Part shown: positions 1 to 11,423 of the stretch, piece after piece
Layout: every line of letters begins with the position of its first letter
Position numbering within the stretch: position 1 is the stretch's first letter
NCBI GenBank assembly: GCA_959347315.1
Contig: OY365807.1
Location: forward strand, 29,790,868-29,854,867
DNA: 64,000 bases
From: Bimastos eiseni
Taxonomy: Eukaryota > Annelida > Clitellata > Crassiclitellata > Lumbricidae
Direction: 5' to 3'
Notes under the pieces: generated by a model
The model's database searches: none
Told to the model about the DNA's origin: nothing
The model's input: the letters and a program-made list of their open reading frames with translations, nothing else
Translations under genes and position numbers: made by a program

Positions 1-120
1 TCATCCCAATGTGAGCCAATTAAGCTACTATACCATGGATGCAAAGGATCAATGGATCCAATGATCCGCTGGATCCAATGGATCCTCATCGTGCACAGTT
101 CAGCCGAATACTGCCATAGA

Positions 121-907
121 GGCCGTTCATAAATGACGCCTTCAATTTTGCACGAATTTTGACCCCTCCCCCTTGTCACACGTCGTCACAAAAGTCACAA
201 CCTCCTAAAATATGATGTCACAAAGCTATGACACCTCAGAAAAAACTAGATGTCCAAAATGTTATATGCAATTGTTCTTATGATTAACAAAAGAAGTAAT
301 GATAACTATAAAACTTAAATTCAAATATAGGCCTAGTAGAACAAAGAAAAATGGAGAAAGCATTTTGATTCTACTCATCGTGAATTCGAGAAGATGAAAC
401 TCTCTGGTTGAATCACTACATTTATAAAAAAATGTTCAACAACAATAACTTGAAACAATCCAAACTTGATGCTTCTCTACTCTTCCAAGGAGAAGCATAA
501 TGCTGCTTCATGGAATAAATGGAGAGTGCTTGGATCTCATCATCCTCTTCAATGGATATTCTTCTTCTTCTTCTTCGTCTATGCAACCTATACTCTCTTC
601 ATTGGCTTCGTTTGCGATAACTACCATTAACTGCCGACGAGCAGCGACTCTCTGGCCTGATGCGTTTTGACGGTAACAATTAAACAGTTAAGAATGCAAT
701 AATCATAATTCGTGTTGTTAAATTGTGGAAACAATAAATGTTAATTAAGTGGAACTTATTTAATTGAGTGAAAGGCTTTTAATAAAATGAAGCATTTTCA
801 TGTTTGATATGATGACGTAACGTCAAATTTCTTGAATACCTCGTCACACATCGTCACAAATGAGTAACTCCCTCCCCTAGGCACATGACGTCATTTTTGG
901 ACGGTCT
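121..907. repeat. candidate TIR-flanked DNA element
   Basis: The left end (121-140, GGCCGTTCATAAATGACGCC) and the reverse complement of the right end (888-907) match at about 16 of 20 bases. Just inside both ends lies a similar GTCACAC-TCGTCACAAA block, in direct orientation (about 174-195 and 842-862). No transposase reading frame lies between. This may be a small non-autonomous DNA transposon, but no target duplication was identified, so the call is weak. Confidence 0.3.
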
Positions 908-1248
908 CATATAGGTCATTACTCATTTCCACGGATGATTGCATCTGTTCCTGACTGACTTACAACTTCTGGTCAGTCGTTACAACAAAGCCGCGCTGCA
1001 CTAGATCGTCTGCGTTGTCACTAACCTCTTTCAAATTGCAGCATAGTGACAATGATTGTAAATACTAGTCGCTGTATTAAATTCCGACGAAGCCTCGCAC
1101 ATTCCTTTCAGCAGCAGCAGCAGCAGCAGCAATATAGGCAATAACCGCAGATCATTTCATAGGATGCAAGAATCTCGTTGTCATCTTAATACGACATCAA
1201 TTTGATTTCCTGTCTTCCGTATTGCTTTAGCTACTCCTCCTCCTCCTT
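908..1248. other. no gene seen; short CAG run
   Basis: No coding signal was found. A run of about seven CAG triplets lies near 1111-1132. Confidence 0.5.
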
Positions 1249-1383
1249 TTACTCCTCCTCCTCTTTGAAGATGCCGCCTTCGTTGATGCAACAGCCGACC
1301 ACAATCGAAATAAATCCGATGAGAACGACGCTAACGAGGAAAACGAAGAAACCAAAGACAAGAGAAGTTGGTAGATACCCTCT
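1249..1383 (-). CDS. possible terminal exon with a membrane helix
   Basis: On the minus strand an acceptor-like TTTCTGTAG is followed at 1383 by an open frame of about 44 codons. It contains a strongly hydrophobic stretch (FFVFLVSVVLIGFISIVVG) and ends in an acidic tail, KEEEE, before TAA. The mix of acceptor, membrane-like segment and stop would suit the last exon of a small membrane protein. The tract is short, low in complexity at its end and matches no family I recognise, so it could be chance. No upstream exon was found in the window. Confidence 0.22.
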   Translation of the reverse strand, partial: RGYLPTSLVFGFFVFLVSVVLIGFISIVVGCCINEGGIFKEEEE

Positions 1384-1896
1384 CTACAGAAATCATTTCT
1401 GAAAGGGTTTCGACTTATTGAAATTGGATCAGGCCTTAATTACGAGCACAAAGCGACTGATGGCATGCGGACCCATAGGCTAGCATGATATAGGCTTACT
1501 GACGTTGGTTGAGATGTGATGCAAGGTCTTGGCGCTAGGTTTGATCCATCTACAATTCTACATGCACATTCAACAGGTCGGGAAAATGTTTTATTATAAT
1601 AAAATATTAAGGCTTGATGAAAGATTCGAGCTTACGCACTAATTATCGATATAGAGCTATGTATAATATCTGATAGATTCATATTGCTAAAGAACTAGAG
1701 CTATATAATGCCCACGTGGGATTTATGTGGAGAAAAGTATCACTTGTTGGAAGTGAACTATTTCACATTTTAGGGAGCTGATACATTTGGAAATTGGGCT
1801 ACACATTTCAGGATGCTTAGCTAGTTTTGACAACATTATATGATAGGGCCTGTTATTGAAAAATTGAATATTAAACTATATATATATATATATATT
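1384..1896. other. no gene seen
   Basis: AT-rich sequence ending in a TA run at 1879-1894. No coding or element signal was found. Confidence 0.5.
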
Positions 1897-2147
1897 GTGT
1901 GGCACGGTGGCTGATTGGTTAGAGCGGTCGGCCCGTAACACTCAGTGTGTGCTGAGTGAGCGGGTTCGACCCTCGTCCGAGGCGTCAGTCACTGCGTAGG
2001 GACCTTGAGCAAGTCCTTCGCGCACAATTGCTCTGCAGTACAACTGCAATTGCGCCGTCGAGGCATGTGCACTTCTGAGCAAAAGATGTTGGAAGAAGGG
2101 CGTTATCAAATTTCCGAATAAATAAATAAATAAATATATATATATAT
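1897..2147 (+). mobile_element. tRNA-derived SINE, copy 1
   Basis: A tRNA-like head carries an A-box-like TGGTTAGAGCGG and a B-box-like GGTTCGACCCT. The body includes GGGACCTTGAGCAAGTC, which resembles the GACCTTGGGCAAGT block that MIR-type SINEs share with L2 LINEs. The tail is AAAT repeats followed by TA repeats. Related copies lie at 57,990-58,205 (+) and 62,840-63,050 (-). Recurrence with a shared body and promoter boxes makes a SINE family the best explanation. Confidence 0.75.
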
Positions 2148-3316
2148 ATTTAAACCATTATATATAACTCCACCGGATGAGTTAAATGTACCTGCAGAAG
2201 AGGAAACGGATCTTCTATTTAAAAAACTAAAAGGTAGCCTACTGCAAACCTTCTTTCGAACATGCTATGATCTGCTGTCGTATTGACTACAGCAAGTCAC
2301 TATTTTCTTGGCGTCCCTATCACGCTAATAGTTCCATCGGTCGGTTATGACCTTGGCAGCTTCCCCCCTAGTCTCCCTCACCACTCACTCATTTCTACCA
2401 ACCTGATTGCTTTCTAAAGACGGTTCGCTATCTTCTGTGATTTGGACAGAATAGAACTGATAGATCAGACGACGCCATGTCAGTCACCGGCGCCGCTGTC
2501 GGTTGGGAGACAGCGACGACCTCAGCTGAAGTCACAAGCGCCGCGTCTGCAGCCGCCGCCGTCAGAACTCCTTTGCAAAGACCATCCATGAAGTAATATC
2601 AGGCTGAAGAATGTGTCTATACGATTTCTTGCACTTCTAAATGCATCGCTATCTTTTGTAGGCTGACTTAGCATTCTGTTTAACCAATAAAAGTGTTCTG
2701 TAAGTATGAGAAGCGACAACTGTAGACTATTTTAACGTCAAGGTTGATACAGTTAACATGCGTAGGCTCTTCCTTTGCCACTTCCAACAATCAACAAACG
2801 AAAGCATTAATTCTTAGGTCCCTATCTAGCCGATGAGTTAGTTATTTACTTTGTTAGTTATACACGGCATATACAAGCTGCGAAGGCGAGATCACAATCG
2901 TGCTATTCCAAGAGCGGATGATCACTTTACCCGCTGTACTGTTTAGTTAGGATGTTATATAAGATCAAATGAATTGCTAATCTATATATGTGTACGTGCT
3001 GTGCTACTGCAGGCATTATCATTAGAGAAGACACTTACTTACTTACTATTACAGTTATCTCGACAATGTATCTAATTTAGAGTGACTTACACAATCGCTG
3101 ACTGTGCTGGCCTAAATGGTCTTAAAGTTTAGTGAGAATAAGAAATTCATCACCAGGAACCAAATACGATAAGTTAACCTGCAGGGAATAATCGACGTAG
3201 ACAAGTCAGGCGGTTTGTTTGGTAACAACGTAACACATATGTTGCTTCCTACTTCCTATTATACCGTATCTCTTTTAAGATGACTTGCTAAAATCTTCTG
3301 TTCATCGTATTCACAG
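2148..3316. other. no exon seen; probable neurexin intron or flank
   Basis: No open frame with coding character was found. The stretch lies upstream of the neurexin last exon and ends in the pyrimidine-containing acceptor TTCATCGTATTCACAG at 3301-3316. Confidence 0.4.
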
Positions 3317-4091
3317 ATCTTCATCATCTGCAGAAACGAACCGGAACTTGCCTGCAACGGCGTCACTGCCACCTGAGGGATCCGGAAAGTCATTCCCTTG
3401 CGACGAATCCGACGACGAAGACTGCGACGACCAATTTTCCGGTTCCTCCAACAAACACGAGAATCTCGTTCCGGTTTCAGATTCGTCGAACGCCGATGAA
3501 AATCAGGGAACCGGAGAGACGAGAACGGACACGGAAGACGACGGCGCTTCGTCGTCGGTCAGTTTGACGGCGTCCATGTCTCGTCTTAAGGACAAAGAGG
3601 GGCCTTCAAACACGACGACGACGACTAAGCCCGGAACAGCAGCAGCATCTGCGGTTGCTGAAGGGTCCACTGTTACCCCGTCTGTCTCTCGCGTGAGTCC
3701 CTCAATCGGCGGCCGACGAGGGGCCTCCCCATCCTCCTCTCGGAACGAAGAGACCGAACTCGGTGGCGGCCTCAAGGTGTTGTCGACCGGCGATGACGGC
3801 AGCGGCAGAGGGCAGCAGCATCGCTCCGTCGCCAGCAACATTGGACTCATCGTAGGGGTAGTGGTTGGCGTTGTTCTGCTGCTACTGGTGCTAGCCTTTG
3901 CGCTGTATAAATATCGGAGCCGTGACGAAGGCACCTACAAGATAGACAACCGTAACTACACGTACGAAGTGTGTAGCAGCCGAACGGAAGAGAACGGAGG
4001 AGGAGGTGGAGGAGGAGGTGGTGGTGTGTACAAACTGCGCAGCCTTAAGTCGAAGCAGAAACGAAAAGACGTCAAAGAGTGGTACGTATGA
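3317..4091 (+). CDS. neurexin, last coding exon (stalk, TM, cytoplasmic tail)
   Basis: This exon encodes the membrane-anchoring end of a neurexin, a presynaptic adhesion protein that binds neuroligins outside the cell and PDZ scaffolds inside it. A Ser/Thr/Gly-rich, acidic stalk comes first. One helix follows (GLIVGVVVGVVLLLLVLAFA, about 3843-3903), then the juxtamembrane LYKYRSRDEGTYKIDNRNYT, the family's conserved 4.1-protein-binding type segment. The tail ends KEWYV, a PDZ ligand equivalent to the vertebrate KEYYV. A run of ten glycines interrupts the cytoplasmic tail near 3993-4024. The open frame reaches back to 3285, but acceptors ending at 3316 (CACAG) or 3333 (CTGCAG) fit better as the exon start. 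The LNS and EGF exons must lie upstream of the window. The stalk sequence is too variable to help, so the call rests on the helix and tail. Confidence 0.85.
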
Positions 4092-4944
4092 TGACGACTG
4101 ATGATTGAAAGGGACGCGGCAGCACAGGTCAAGACAGAAATCGACAGAAACGGAAGTTAATATCAGACGAGCCATTATAGGCCTCTATATATTATATGAC
4201 CAGGCCTTAATGATAAATCGTACAGAACGAAACAACACGAACAGAGAGCACAACGATGAATGACAAGAGAAGAGTTGACATCGAAGAACCATGTCTACCA
4301 GAAGTAGCATTCCAGGAAATCGAAAAAGCATGCGAAGAGCAAGTATCTGGTATCCGGAAAGAAACTGGAGATGCTCCTATCATAAAGCGGTAGAACAGTT
4401 CAGAGATGTGGCATTCGACGGAGCATCTTTTCGATTCCGAAAAATTCCTTTCGTCATCTCATGACTGTTGAGTAATCGTAGACCCACACACACAAAATAA
4501 CAAAGCTATTATTAAAGTTCAATTAGAATAGATCGTCGTGCGTACTAGTCAGGCTAACGCACTGATCAGTGATTAGGAATTATAATCCATAGAAGGCCCA
4601 TTTCACTACGTCGATGTTGACGAAGTTTGGCCATTCTTAACACATGAATCACTTAAATTTATTTTAATTAATTATTATCCATAACCCACATTAGGGTCAC
4701 GTAGGCCTATATAATATAGGGCCTACACAGCTAAATGTAAGCCTATGCTACCGGTACATAATTCAAATTCAATGTTTTAAATTTTCGTGCATATGTTGAT
4801 ATGCTGGTTAAAGAGTTGGTGTCAGAAAAAAAAACTATACACATAATCTTTTCATGATCACTTGCATTTCGAAATGAATGAATGAATGACTAATATCACC
4901 TTGAAATGCGGAGCGAATAGGCCTATAATTATGCGAGGCGGTTT
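4092..4944. other. neurexin 3'UTR/flank; nothing further seen
   Basis: Presumed 3'UTR followed by AT-rich flank. No second gene was found. Confidence 0.4.
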
Positions 4945-5715
4945 GTGTACAGCGAAGGTGAGCGACGGTCTAGGCCTCTAGGGTTAGCGTGCCGTACTGC
5001 ATGGATGAGTGAGCTGGGTTTGCTCCCACCTTTCCTCCTAAAAGGCTTCTTTGATGATTTTCTACCGTTCTTGACTAATTTTTTTAAAGCATCACTATGC
5101 CAGGGTTCGGTCCCAGTGCTTTACAAGAAGGCGGTGGTTTTCCTGCCCTTTTTTTACCCACCTTCCAGCAAACTACCGACCGATTTCCTCTCTAAGCCCC
5201 TTGAGTGCTGTGTGACCTCCCAGCTGACCACTTATCTGGATTTTAATTCTCTGGTGCTTCTTTTGCAGTCTGCATTCAGGAAGTTTCATTCTACGGAAAC
5301 CCTGCTGTCTCATCTCCTTGCCGATATCATTGGAGCTATTGACTCTGGCACAAGTGACTCTTTGGTGTTCTTCGATATAACTGCGGCCTTCGACACTGTT
5401 GACCACTCTATCCTTCTCAACCGCCTTTCTACTTCCTTCGGTATCTCTGATGGAGCGCTCCTCTGGCTACGCTCGTTTTTCTTTCAGACCGGTCACTTTC
5501 TGCGGTCTTTGGTTCAATCCGCATTGGCTGGGCCCCCTTCCTTATGGTTTCGCTCAGGGATCGGGCCTGGCCCCTACTTTTTATTCACTTCTTCTCTAGA
5601 CAGCATCCTCCCTCCTCTCGGCATTGCCTCCCACTAGTATGCTGATGACACACGTAGGCCTTTCTGTATGGGCCCTTCCCGCTGGCGCTATATAAGTGTT
5701 CCATTACATTACATA
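4945..5715 (+). mobile_element. decayed CR1/L2-type LINE, reverse transcriptase part
   Basis: An open frame (4945-5637) holds reverse-transcriptase blocks typical of CR1/L2-like non-LTR retrotransposons: QSAFRKFHSTETLL, then FFDITAAFDTVDHSILLNRL (catalytic motif A). After a stop codon the YADD motif follows at 5638-5650. Several hallmark stretches are altered (for example the region where the family has a VPQGS-type motif), so it is not functional. The element ends with GGCGCTATATAAG (5684-5696) followed by an ATTACATTACAT tail, which resembles a LINE 3' terminus. The 5' part and the endonuclease are missing, which fits 5' truncation on insertion. Confidence 0.8.
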
Positions 5716-6182
5716 GCGCTGTCGATCAAGAGGCCAGTAGTGGTTCAGAAGGGGATTCATAAATTTGGTTGGCTGATCTCCTATAGTTCGTGTGATGGAT
5801 TTTAATCAGAGGTGCCGGATCTGAGATTCGGCGGCATCCGGCTGAATTTAACCATTGTGTGCAATAGTGAGCTATAATCGGGTATATATAGGCCCTACAA
5901 TTGCAAGAATTATGTCAGATATTAGCGATTGTCTTTAGCGACCGCATGTAGGCCTATACATGTGGCCTCGCCACGATTCATTTTCAACGAATTCATCGGG
6001 TAAGATCATTCACCACCGATTGTCGATTTGAACTCATGAACTCCATTCCATTTAGGGCCCCGTAATAACCCAGGGTTTAAGTCTCTTACATTTATAGGCC
6101 TTCATTACAGTATGCGTTTTAACGGATTCGAACAACTAGGGCAAAGTTTGACAAGACGCCGCCAGAAATTACTCATTAGGTT
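5716..6182. other. no gene seen
   Basis: Unassigned sequence. The stretch at 5995-6035 resembles one near 52,020-52,060 and may be a shared old repeat. Confidence 0.4.
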
Positions 6183-6249
6183 AGGGGAGACCGGGGATGG
6201 TTGATACACTTCAACCTACCCATGTATACAACTAACCCCGGTCTCCCCT
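6183..6249. repeat. short fold-back (hairpin) element
   Basis: AGGGGAGACCGGGG at 6183-6196 is exactly mirrored by CCCCGGTCTCCCCT at 6236-6249, and the arms continue inward with partial pairing (GGTTGATACA against TGTATACAACTA). It may be a tiny MITE or the remnant of one. Confidence 0.5.
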
Positions 6250-6639
6250 GCCCATTCAGTGCATTCACATCTGCCTCAAACAGCCTAAGTAAATTTTAAA
6301 AAATGCAAATTTAAAAAATAATATGATGGCTCCAGATCATCGAGTCCGGCCGATGGATGTGCAATTCAACGCCCCCAGCTAGGCGAGCAATTTATCGGTT
6401 CAACTAGACTAGGCCTATTATAGGCCATCGACGAAATGGAGCGATTAATCGGTCGCTTTAAATAGGAAGCCCAGGCTGCCCAGATAACGTGTTGCATAAC
6501 ATTGTACCATCACTGTTCAGTCTATTCTTGAACATCATTAGGCCTATGCTAGTAGGCCTATATCCTAAGACAATGTCGGCTGTTTGTGTTTCGCCAATAT
6601 ATCAATAACATAAATAGCAATAACTCTAGCAATAACATA

Positions 6640-7040
6640 TAGGCCGGGGGCAAAGGGGGCAGCTGCCCCCTATCCTGACCCAGGATGGGTCTTGGGATTT
6701 GTGCAAATCTGAGGAGTCTTTTTAATGGGGGGGGGGGGCTACGTACCCTGCGCGATAGGTAATTTGTAATTTGAAATTTCACAATTAAGGTCCTGTGCAT
6801 ATAGGCTAGTCAAAGTTTGTCACAAATCGAGATGATTTAGGTACTTTCATTTCGAAATCATAATTGAAAAATTTGAGGTATTCAAGATCCCAAAATGTAC
6901 TTCATTTGCCATCAAATGCTTAAAATTGCGCAGGCTTTTGGGGCTCCGCCCCAGACTCCGATACAGAACCTTACAACGCTCCCTAATTGTTAGGGACTTT
7001 TGCCCACCAACCTCCAAGCTCTGGCGACGCCACTGCATGT
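6640..7040. repeat. dispersed repeat, copy A
   Basis: The segment from about 6841 to 7036 is repeated at 7438-7614. Shared landmarks, in order: TTTCATTTCGAAA, CCCAAAATG, a GCTCC-rich block, TTAGGGACTTTTGCCC and AGCTCTGGCGACGCCA. Upstream it joins a G-rich stretch with the palindrome GGGGGCAGCTGCCCCC (about 6655-6671) and a run of about a dozen G (near 6727). No coding capacity. Probably the end of a non-autonomous transposon. Confidence 0.5.
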
Positions 7041-7437
7041 ACCACCTATTTTGCAAACTGCCCCACACAGAAATGCACTTCCAGCTGAAGCTGGGTACCA
7101 CGACTATAGTTTTACTTTAGCCTAATACTTTCATTCATTTCGAAAATTTATATAGCCCCCTCCAAGAAACCTACATAGAGACGCACTCAGCCAGGCTGCG
7201 GCCAAACAAAAGGACTCGAGGATACGCTAAAAGGTTGGCATATTGTTCCCTGGGAGTATGCGCAAATGCCCAGATAACGAGAACCGAGCCTACAACCGAG
7301 AAGGCTCGGTGCTGCTTAATCGAAGATCGAGCTCGTGGGACAAGTAGCTCTCCCTATCCGAGAAACTTAACTTGATCTCGCTTTCAAAAATCTGACTATG
7401 GCTTGCAGTATTCAAGTCTATAAAGACACTGATTTAA

Positions 7438-7616
7438 GTACTTTTATTTCGAAAGAATAGTTTAAAAATATGAGGAAAACAGGAGCCCAAAATGCACTAA
7501 ATTTGGCATAAGATGCTCAAAATTTCGCAGACCCCGCTGGGGAGCTTACGACGCTCCCCCCACACCCCATAGTCGTTAGGGACTTTTGCCCCAACCTCAA
7601 AGCTCTGGCGACGCCA
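7438..7616. repeat. dispersed repeat, copy B
   Basis: Second copy of the repeat at 6841-7036, same orientation, with matching landmarks including GTTAGGGACTTTTGCCCC and AAGCTCTGGCGACGCCA. The copies have diverged by many substitutions and small indels. Confidence 0.5.
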
Positions 7617-7867
7617 TTTAATTTAATATCATACTGACAACCACAGAATAATTTAAAGTACAGTATCAACGAATGACGACAAGTTATTATTGCAGGAGTA
7701 GAATTTGATTAATCAAATTTAAAAGTTGCAGCAATGTACATGTAATCATCACGTTATACGTCTGATTTAACAAAAGCCACCCCCTAGCAAAATAAGGACT
7801 AGTCAACCTTAAGCTTGCTCTATTCTTTAGGGCCTTCATGTACAACCATGCACTGGGAGTTTAACAT

Positions 7868-8319
7868 AGGTCTATCCACATATTACGTACGCAGTGAGGG
7901 AGGGAGGAGTTTCACATATCGGCGATTTTGCGTACCGTACCGATGCATTTGGCGGGGGTATGGGTCTCGAAAATGTGTACGTACGCAAATATAACTGTCT
8001 AATTGTGACGTCCACTGTAGTCTATTCACGGACTATATTCCAGCTTAATCAAATTCGCGTCGCATTAACACTGTTTAAAATTCAAGTGTTGTTAGTATTT
8101 TCTTCCTTCATAACAGTTAAAAAAATAAATAGCCCACGGTAAAATCAATGTCCTAAAGATGTATTTAGCTATTTAACCTTGTAACGGGATCAGAGCTCAG
8201 ATGTAGGCCTACGTACGTGTACGCATCGGGGAGAGGGTCCACGAAATGTACGCGGTGCAACAGGGAAGGGGAGTTCGAAAATACGATTTTTATGCATACG
8301 TAATATATGGATGGGTCCT
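7868..8319. repeat. TIR-flanked MITE-like element, about 450 bp
   Basis: The left end (7868-7892, containing ATCCACATATTACGTACGC) matches the reverse complement of the right end (8294-8319, ATCCATATATTACGTATGC) over about 25 bases with a few differences. Inside are variants of GTACGTACGC. No transposase frame is present. Probably a non-autonomous DNA transposon. Confidence 0.45.
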
Positions 8320-9560
8320 TAACCCCCAAGGTAATTTTTGGAATGAACTTGTGGAGTTTAAAACTGAATTTGGGGGTTACATTCTCCTAATCTCAATCAT
8401 ATAACCACTGTGTAATGTTCAGTCATTGGTCGTCCATATAGGATGCCCACAAAAACCTACTCTTTTACCCCCAAGCAGAGGTCCACACTCCACAGCCTAT
8501 CTTTATAAAAATAATTTTTTAGGGTTGGTTTACTCTTGCAGTTGTATACTTAACAGAACTATGAGATGCATAGAAAATATCATCTGTGTCAGTTCAATGC
8601 TGTTGAATGTCAATAGCGCAGCATAATTTGATTAAACACTTCGACTGCTATAATTAATTACAAATATTAAATATACAAAATAGTCATCTGATTTTAGCCT
8701 TGCAATTACTAGAGCAGCTAACAGCTAATAGCCTTAACTTAGTTGCAGGGCTAAATAAGACTCCAGTAAGTCTATATGTAAAGTACTCCGGAAAGTGCAA
8801 ACAAAGCAGACATCAAAGTAATGTGGTCAAAAGGCTAATCAAAGTAAATTTAGCATCCATACACATCCTGCCTAGCCCCCTTTTATTTCACACAAAGCAA
8901 TGCTGCCCTGCCAAATTTCTAGCAATGGCCTAATAGTCATCTGATTTAGCCTTGCAATTACAGTATTTACTTGAGCAGATATTATTGACAGATATGTTTT
9001 AGGTATAAAATGCAATACAAGTGCAAACCCACATATATAAAGGATAAATGTAGATGATATTTTGATCGGATTCTAATCGAGTGTCCACAGCTAAATAATT
9101 GGGCATTAAAAAGGTTTAAAAGCCTTAAAATTAATTAACTATAGGACATCTCTACTCTGATTATGAAGATGGATGGTACATTTTAAAAATAAATCACAAA
9201 ATATGTGCAACTAAAGCACAAACAACAAAAATTTACAAAACTTGGTAAAATACACCACACTCAAAATAACTGATTAGCATTAATAAAACATAAATGGCAG
9301 ATTTTACATTTGTCAGCTAAAAGTACCTCTGATTCTGCACTCGACAATGCTACTGCAGAACAATATAACACAGCAATACACCTCAAAATTTGTATCAGGG
9401 AATACCTAAGATAAGGTAATATTTATTTCACTCGGGTATTAATTAAAGCTTGTCTTCGGCACAAAAGGAAAAGTCTAAGAGCAACAAAAAACAAGTGACA
9501 GCAAGTTACATGATGCTCTTTCATTATTTGCACCTGAATAACAAGAAACGCTCAACAACT
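8320..9560. other. no gene seen; 3' flank of the Kelch gene
   Basis: AT-rich. A block of about 30 bp (ATAGTCATCTGATTT...GCCTTGCAATTAC) occurs at 8681-8710 and again at 8931-8962. The right-hand part is the probable 3'UTR and downstream flank of the minus-strand Kelch gene. Confidence 0.4.
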
Positions 9561-11366
9561 TTATTCCTCTGAATTACCTTCAAAATACTTGGACAACACT
9601 GCACAAAAATGATGAGATAATGAACAAGGTAAAGGAGTCAAAAACTGCCATTCTGCCTTTTCCAGAAGATTTGTGCAATGCACGAGATCGTGACACTCAA
9701 AATAGTCGACCATCCCGCCCGTGCAGTAAAGAACATTGTTCATCAGTGCATAGCCACCAAAGCGATGTTGGCCATTTGAGTTTAGAAAGTTGACCATACT
9801 TCCAGTCACTGGATTGAACAGTTTCATTTTCTTTCCTCGTTTGTCTTCGTCAATAATGAGAATAAAACCTTTCCAGGCAAAGCAATCACCAAGGCCAACA
9901 CTGATTTTGTGTTCTTCCAGTTGGAATGCAAGTGTGGGACAAGGCATCCACTGCTTATGCTCGATGTGGTATCGATAAGCTCCACGGAAAACACGCCGCT
10001 CCTTGGCTTGTTCCGTAGTAACATAACTCTCCATTCCACCAAATATATACAGCTGCCCTCCAAGCGGTACAAGGCTGCATCTGGCTAATCCAGTAATGCC
10101 TGGAACTGATGGCAGGAGAGACCATTGACCAGTCTTTGGATCAAATACCTCTCCGTTATTCCAGAGGTCATTATCGCTGGAACCTCGACCTCCAATAACG
10201 AAAAGGAATCCTGCAGTTGAAGCAGAGCTGTGATTTGAACGAGGCTTCAACATTGACTCAATTTCTATCAACCATTTATTTTCACTGATTACATAAGCAT
10301 GAACTTTTCTAGTTGGCATGTCATACTTTTTCTCACCCCCACAGATATATAAAACATTATTAAGTACCGTTACAGAATAAAACATTCGATTGTAGAAAGG
10401 CAGCTCTGTCAGAATGAACCAACGTTCACAATATGGATCAAAATAGAAGACATTTCTCATATTTTTCCTTGTTACGCTTTCATTTTTTCCAGATGTTTCT
10501 CCAGGTACAACAACCAAAATGTCTATGTCTTTCAAATGGCTTTCAAAAAGCCTTAAGCTTTCCTTTACAGTTCTTAATACAATGTCAGATTCACATGAAA
10601 CATCTACATTAAATGAAGAGATATTGTCAAAATAACTGGAATAACAGCCATCCGTTGATATATCAGAGGTCTCACTCAGAAAGCATTGATCAAACTGAGA
10701 AGTCCACTGGGACAGGGATCTTCGAATGTTCGAACAATTACTGCCAGGATTTGGTACAAAGTTTTTGAAAGATGACATGTAGTCTCTCATAACCTCAGGT
10801 GCGAGAAAAACAAAATCTTTAGTCTGAGCAATTTGGAACATGTTTGATAGAATGTAGTCATGTGTTGCCTCTGCCAAAGGCTGACACAAATGAGCCACAG
10901 CAAGCTGATTTAATGACAGGGCATTATCAGCAGTAATATGCTGCAACAAGATATCACAACAAATTCTAACAATGTCACGATACTGAAGAAAGTCAGCAGT
11001 TTCCAGCAGATCAATCACAGTTTCAGATGCAATGATAAGTTTTGAAGTATATATGAATTCTAAAATCAGTTGGAAGCCAACAACCGAAACACAGTCAAGA
11101 CGCAATTCAGCTTTCGTTCGAGCGTGTATATCATGATGGAAAAGTGCCTTGAAATATGGACAAGTTGCTGCTAATACTGTCCTGTGACATCTGAATTCAG
11201 TACCATCAACAAGAACTGTCAAGTCACACAGCAGACCCTCCTGTCGCAAGATGTCCAGCTGTATCAAAAGGCTCTCTGGCCAAGTGTTCTCTTGGTATAA
11301 GAAGCTAAACGTCTTTGAATTTTCCAGAATATCGCGTCCAGTTAGACACTTCCTAGACTCAGCCAT
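9561..11366 (-). CDS. BTB-BACK-Kelch (KLHL-type) protein
   Basis: An intact frame of 601 residues. An N-terminal BTB domain (about residues 40-150, with GLLCDLTVLVDGTEFRCHR and VLAATCPYFKALF) gives dimerisation and cullin-3 binding in this family. A BACK domain follows (about 155-260), then about five Kelch blades (about 310-600, with pairs such as VLYICGGEKKY, FLFVIGGRGSS, LYIFGGMES and VLYCTGGMVDY). By family rule it is a candidate substrate adaptor of a CUL3 ubiquitin ligase; the substrate is unknown. I chose the Met at 11,366 because it sits in AAATGG just after an acceptor-like GTTGTTGTTGATTTAG, while the frame extends 19 codons further up to 11,423. The whole protein is on one exon, so a 5' non-coding exon probably lies upstream. 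It is not tied to a named vertebrate KLHL here. Confidence 0.9.
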   Translation of the reverse strand: MAESRKCLTGRDILENSKTFSFLYQENTWPESLLIQLDILRQEGLLCDLTVLVDGTEFRCHRTVLAATCPYFKALFHHDIHARTKAELRLDCVSVVGFQLILEFIYTSKLIIASETVIDLLETADFLQYRDIVRICCDILLQHITADNALSLNQLAVAHLCQPLAEATHDYILSNMFQIAQTKDFVFLAPEVMRDYMSSFKNFVPNPGSNCSNIRRSLSQWTSQFDQCFLSETSDISTDGCYSSYFDNISSFNVDVSCESDIVLRTVKESLRLFESHLKDIDILVVVPGETSGKNESVTRKNMRNVFYFDPYCERWFILTELPFYNRMFYSVTVLNNVLYICGGEKKYDMPTRKVHAYVISENKWLIEIESMLKPRSNHSSASTAGFLFVIGGRGSSDNDLWNNGEVFDPKTGQWSLLPSVPGITGLARCSLVPLGGQLYIFGGMESYVTTEQAKERRVFRGAYRYHIEHKQWMPCPTLAFQLEEHKISVGLGDCFAWKGFILIIDEDKRGKKMKLFNPVTGSMVNFLNSNGQHRFGGYALMNNVLYCTGGMVDYFECHDLVHCTNLLEKAEWQFLTPLPCSLSHHFCAVLSKYFEGNSEE

Positions 11367-11423
11367 TTCTAAATCAACAACAACACTATGGTACAAACAA
11401 TAAATAATGTTCACTTTATTCAA

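Noticed and set aside
1906..1985. tRNA gene
   Set aside because: The A- and B-box-like head is followed by a SINE body that recurs elsewhere, and no clean cloverleaf with an anticodon stem was seen.
3503..3934. Minus-strand 143-codon frame over the neurexin exon
   Set aside because: Antisense shadow of a GC-rich Ser/Thr-coding exon.
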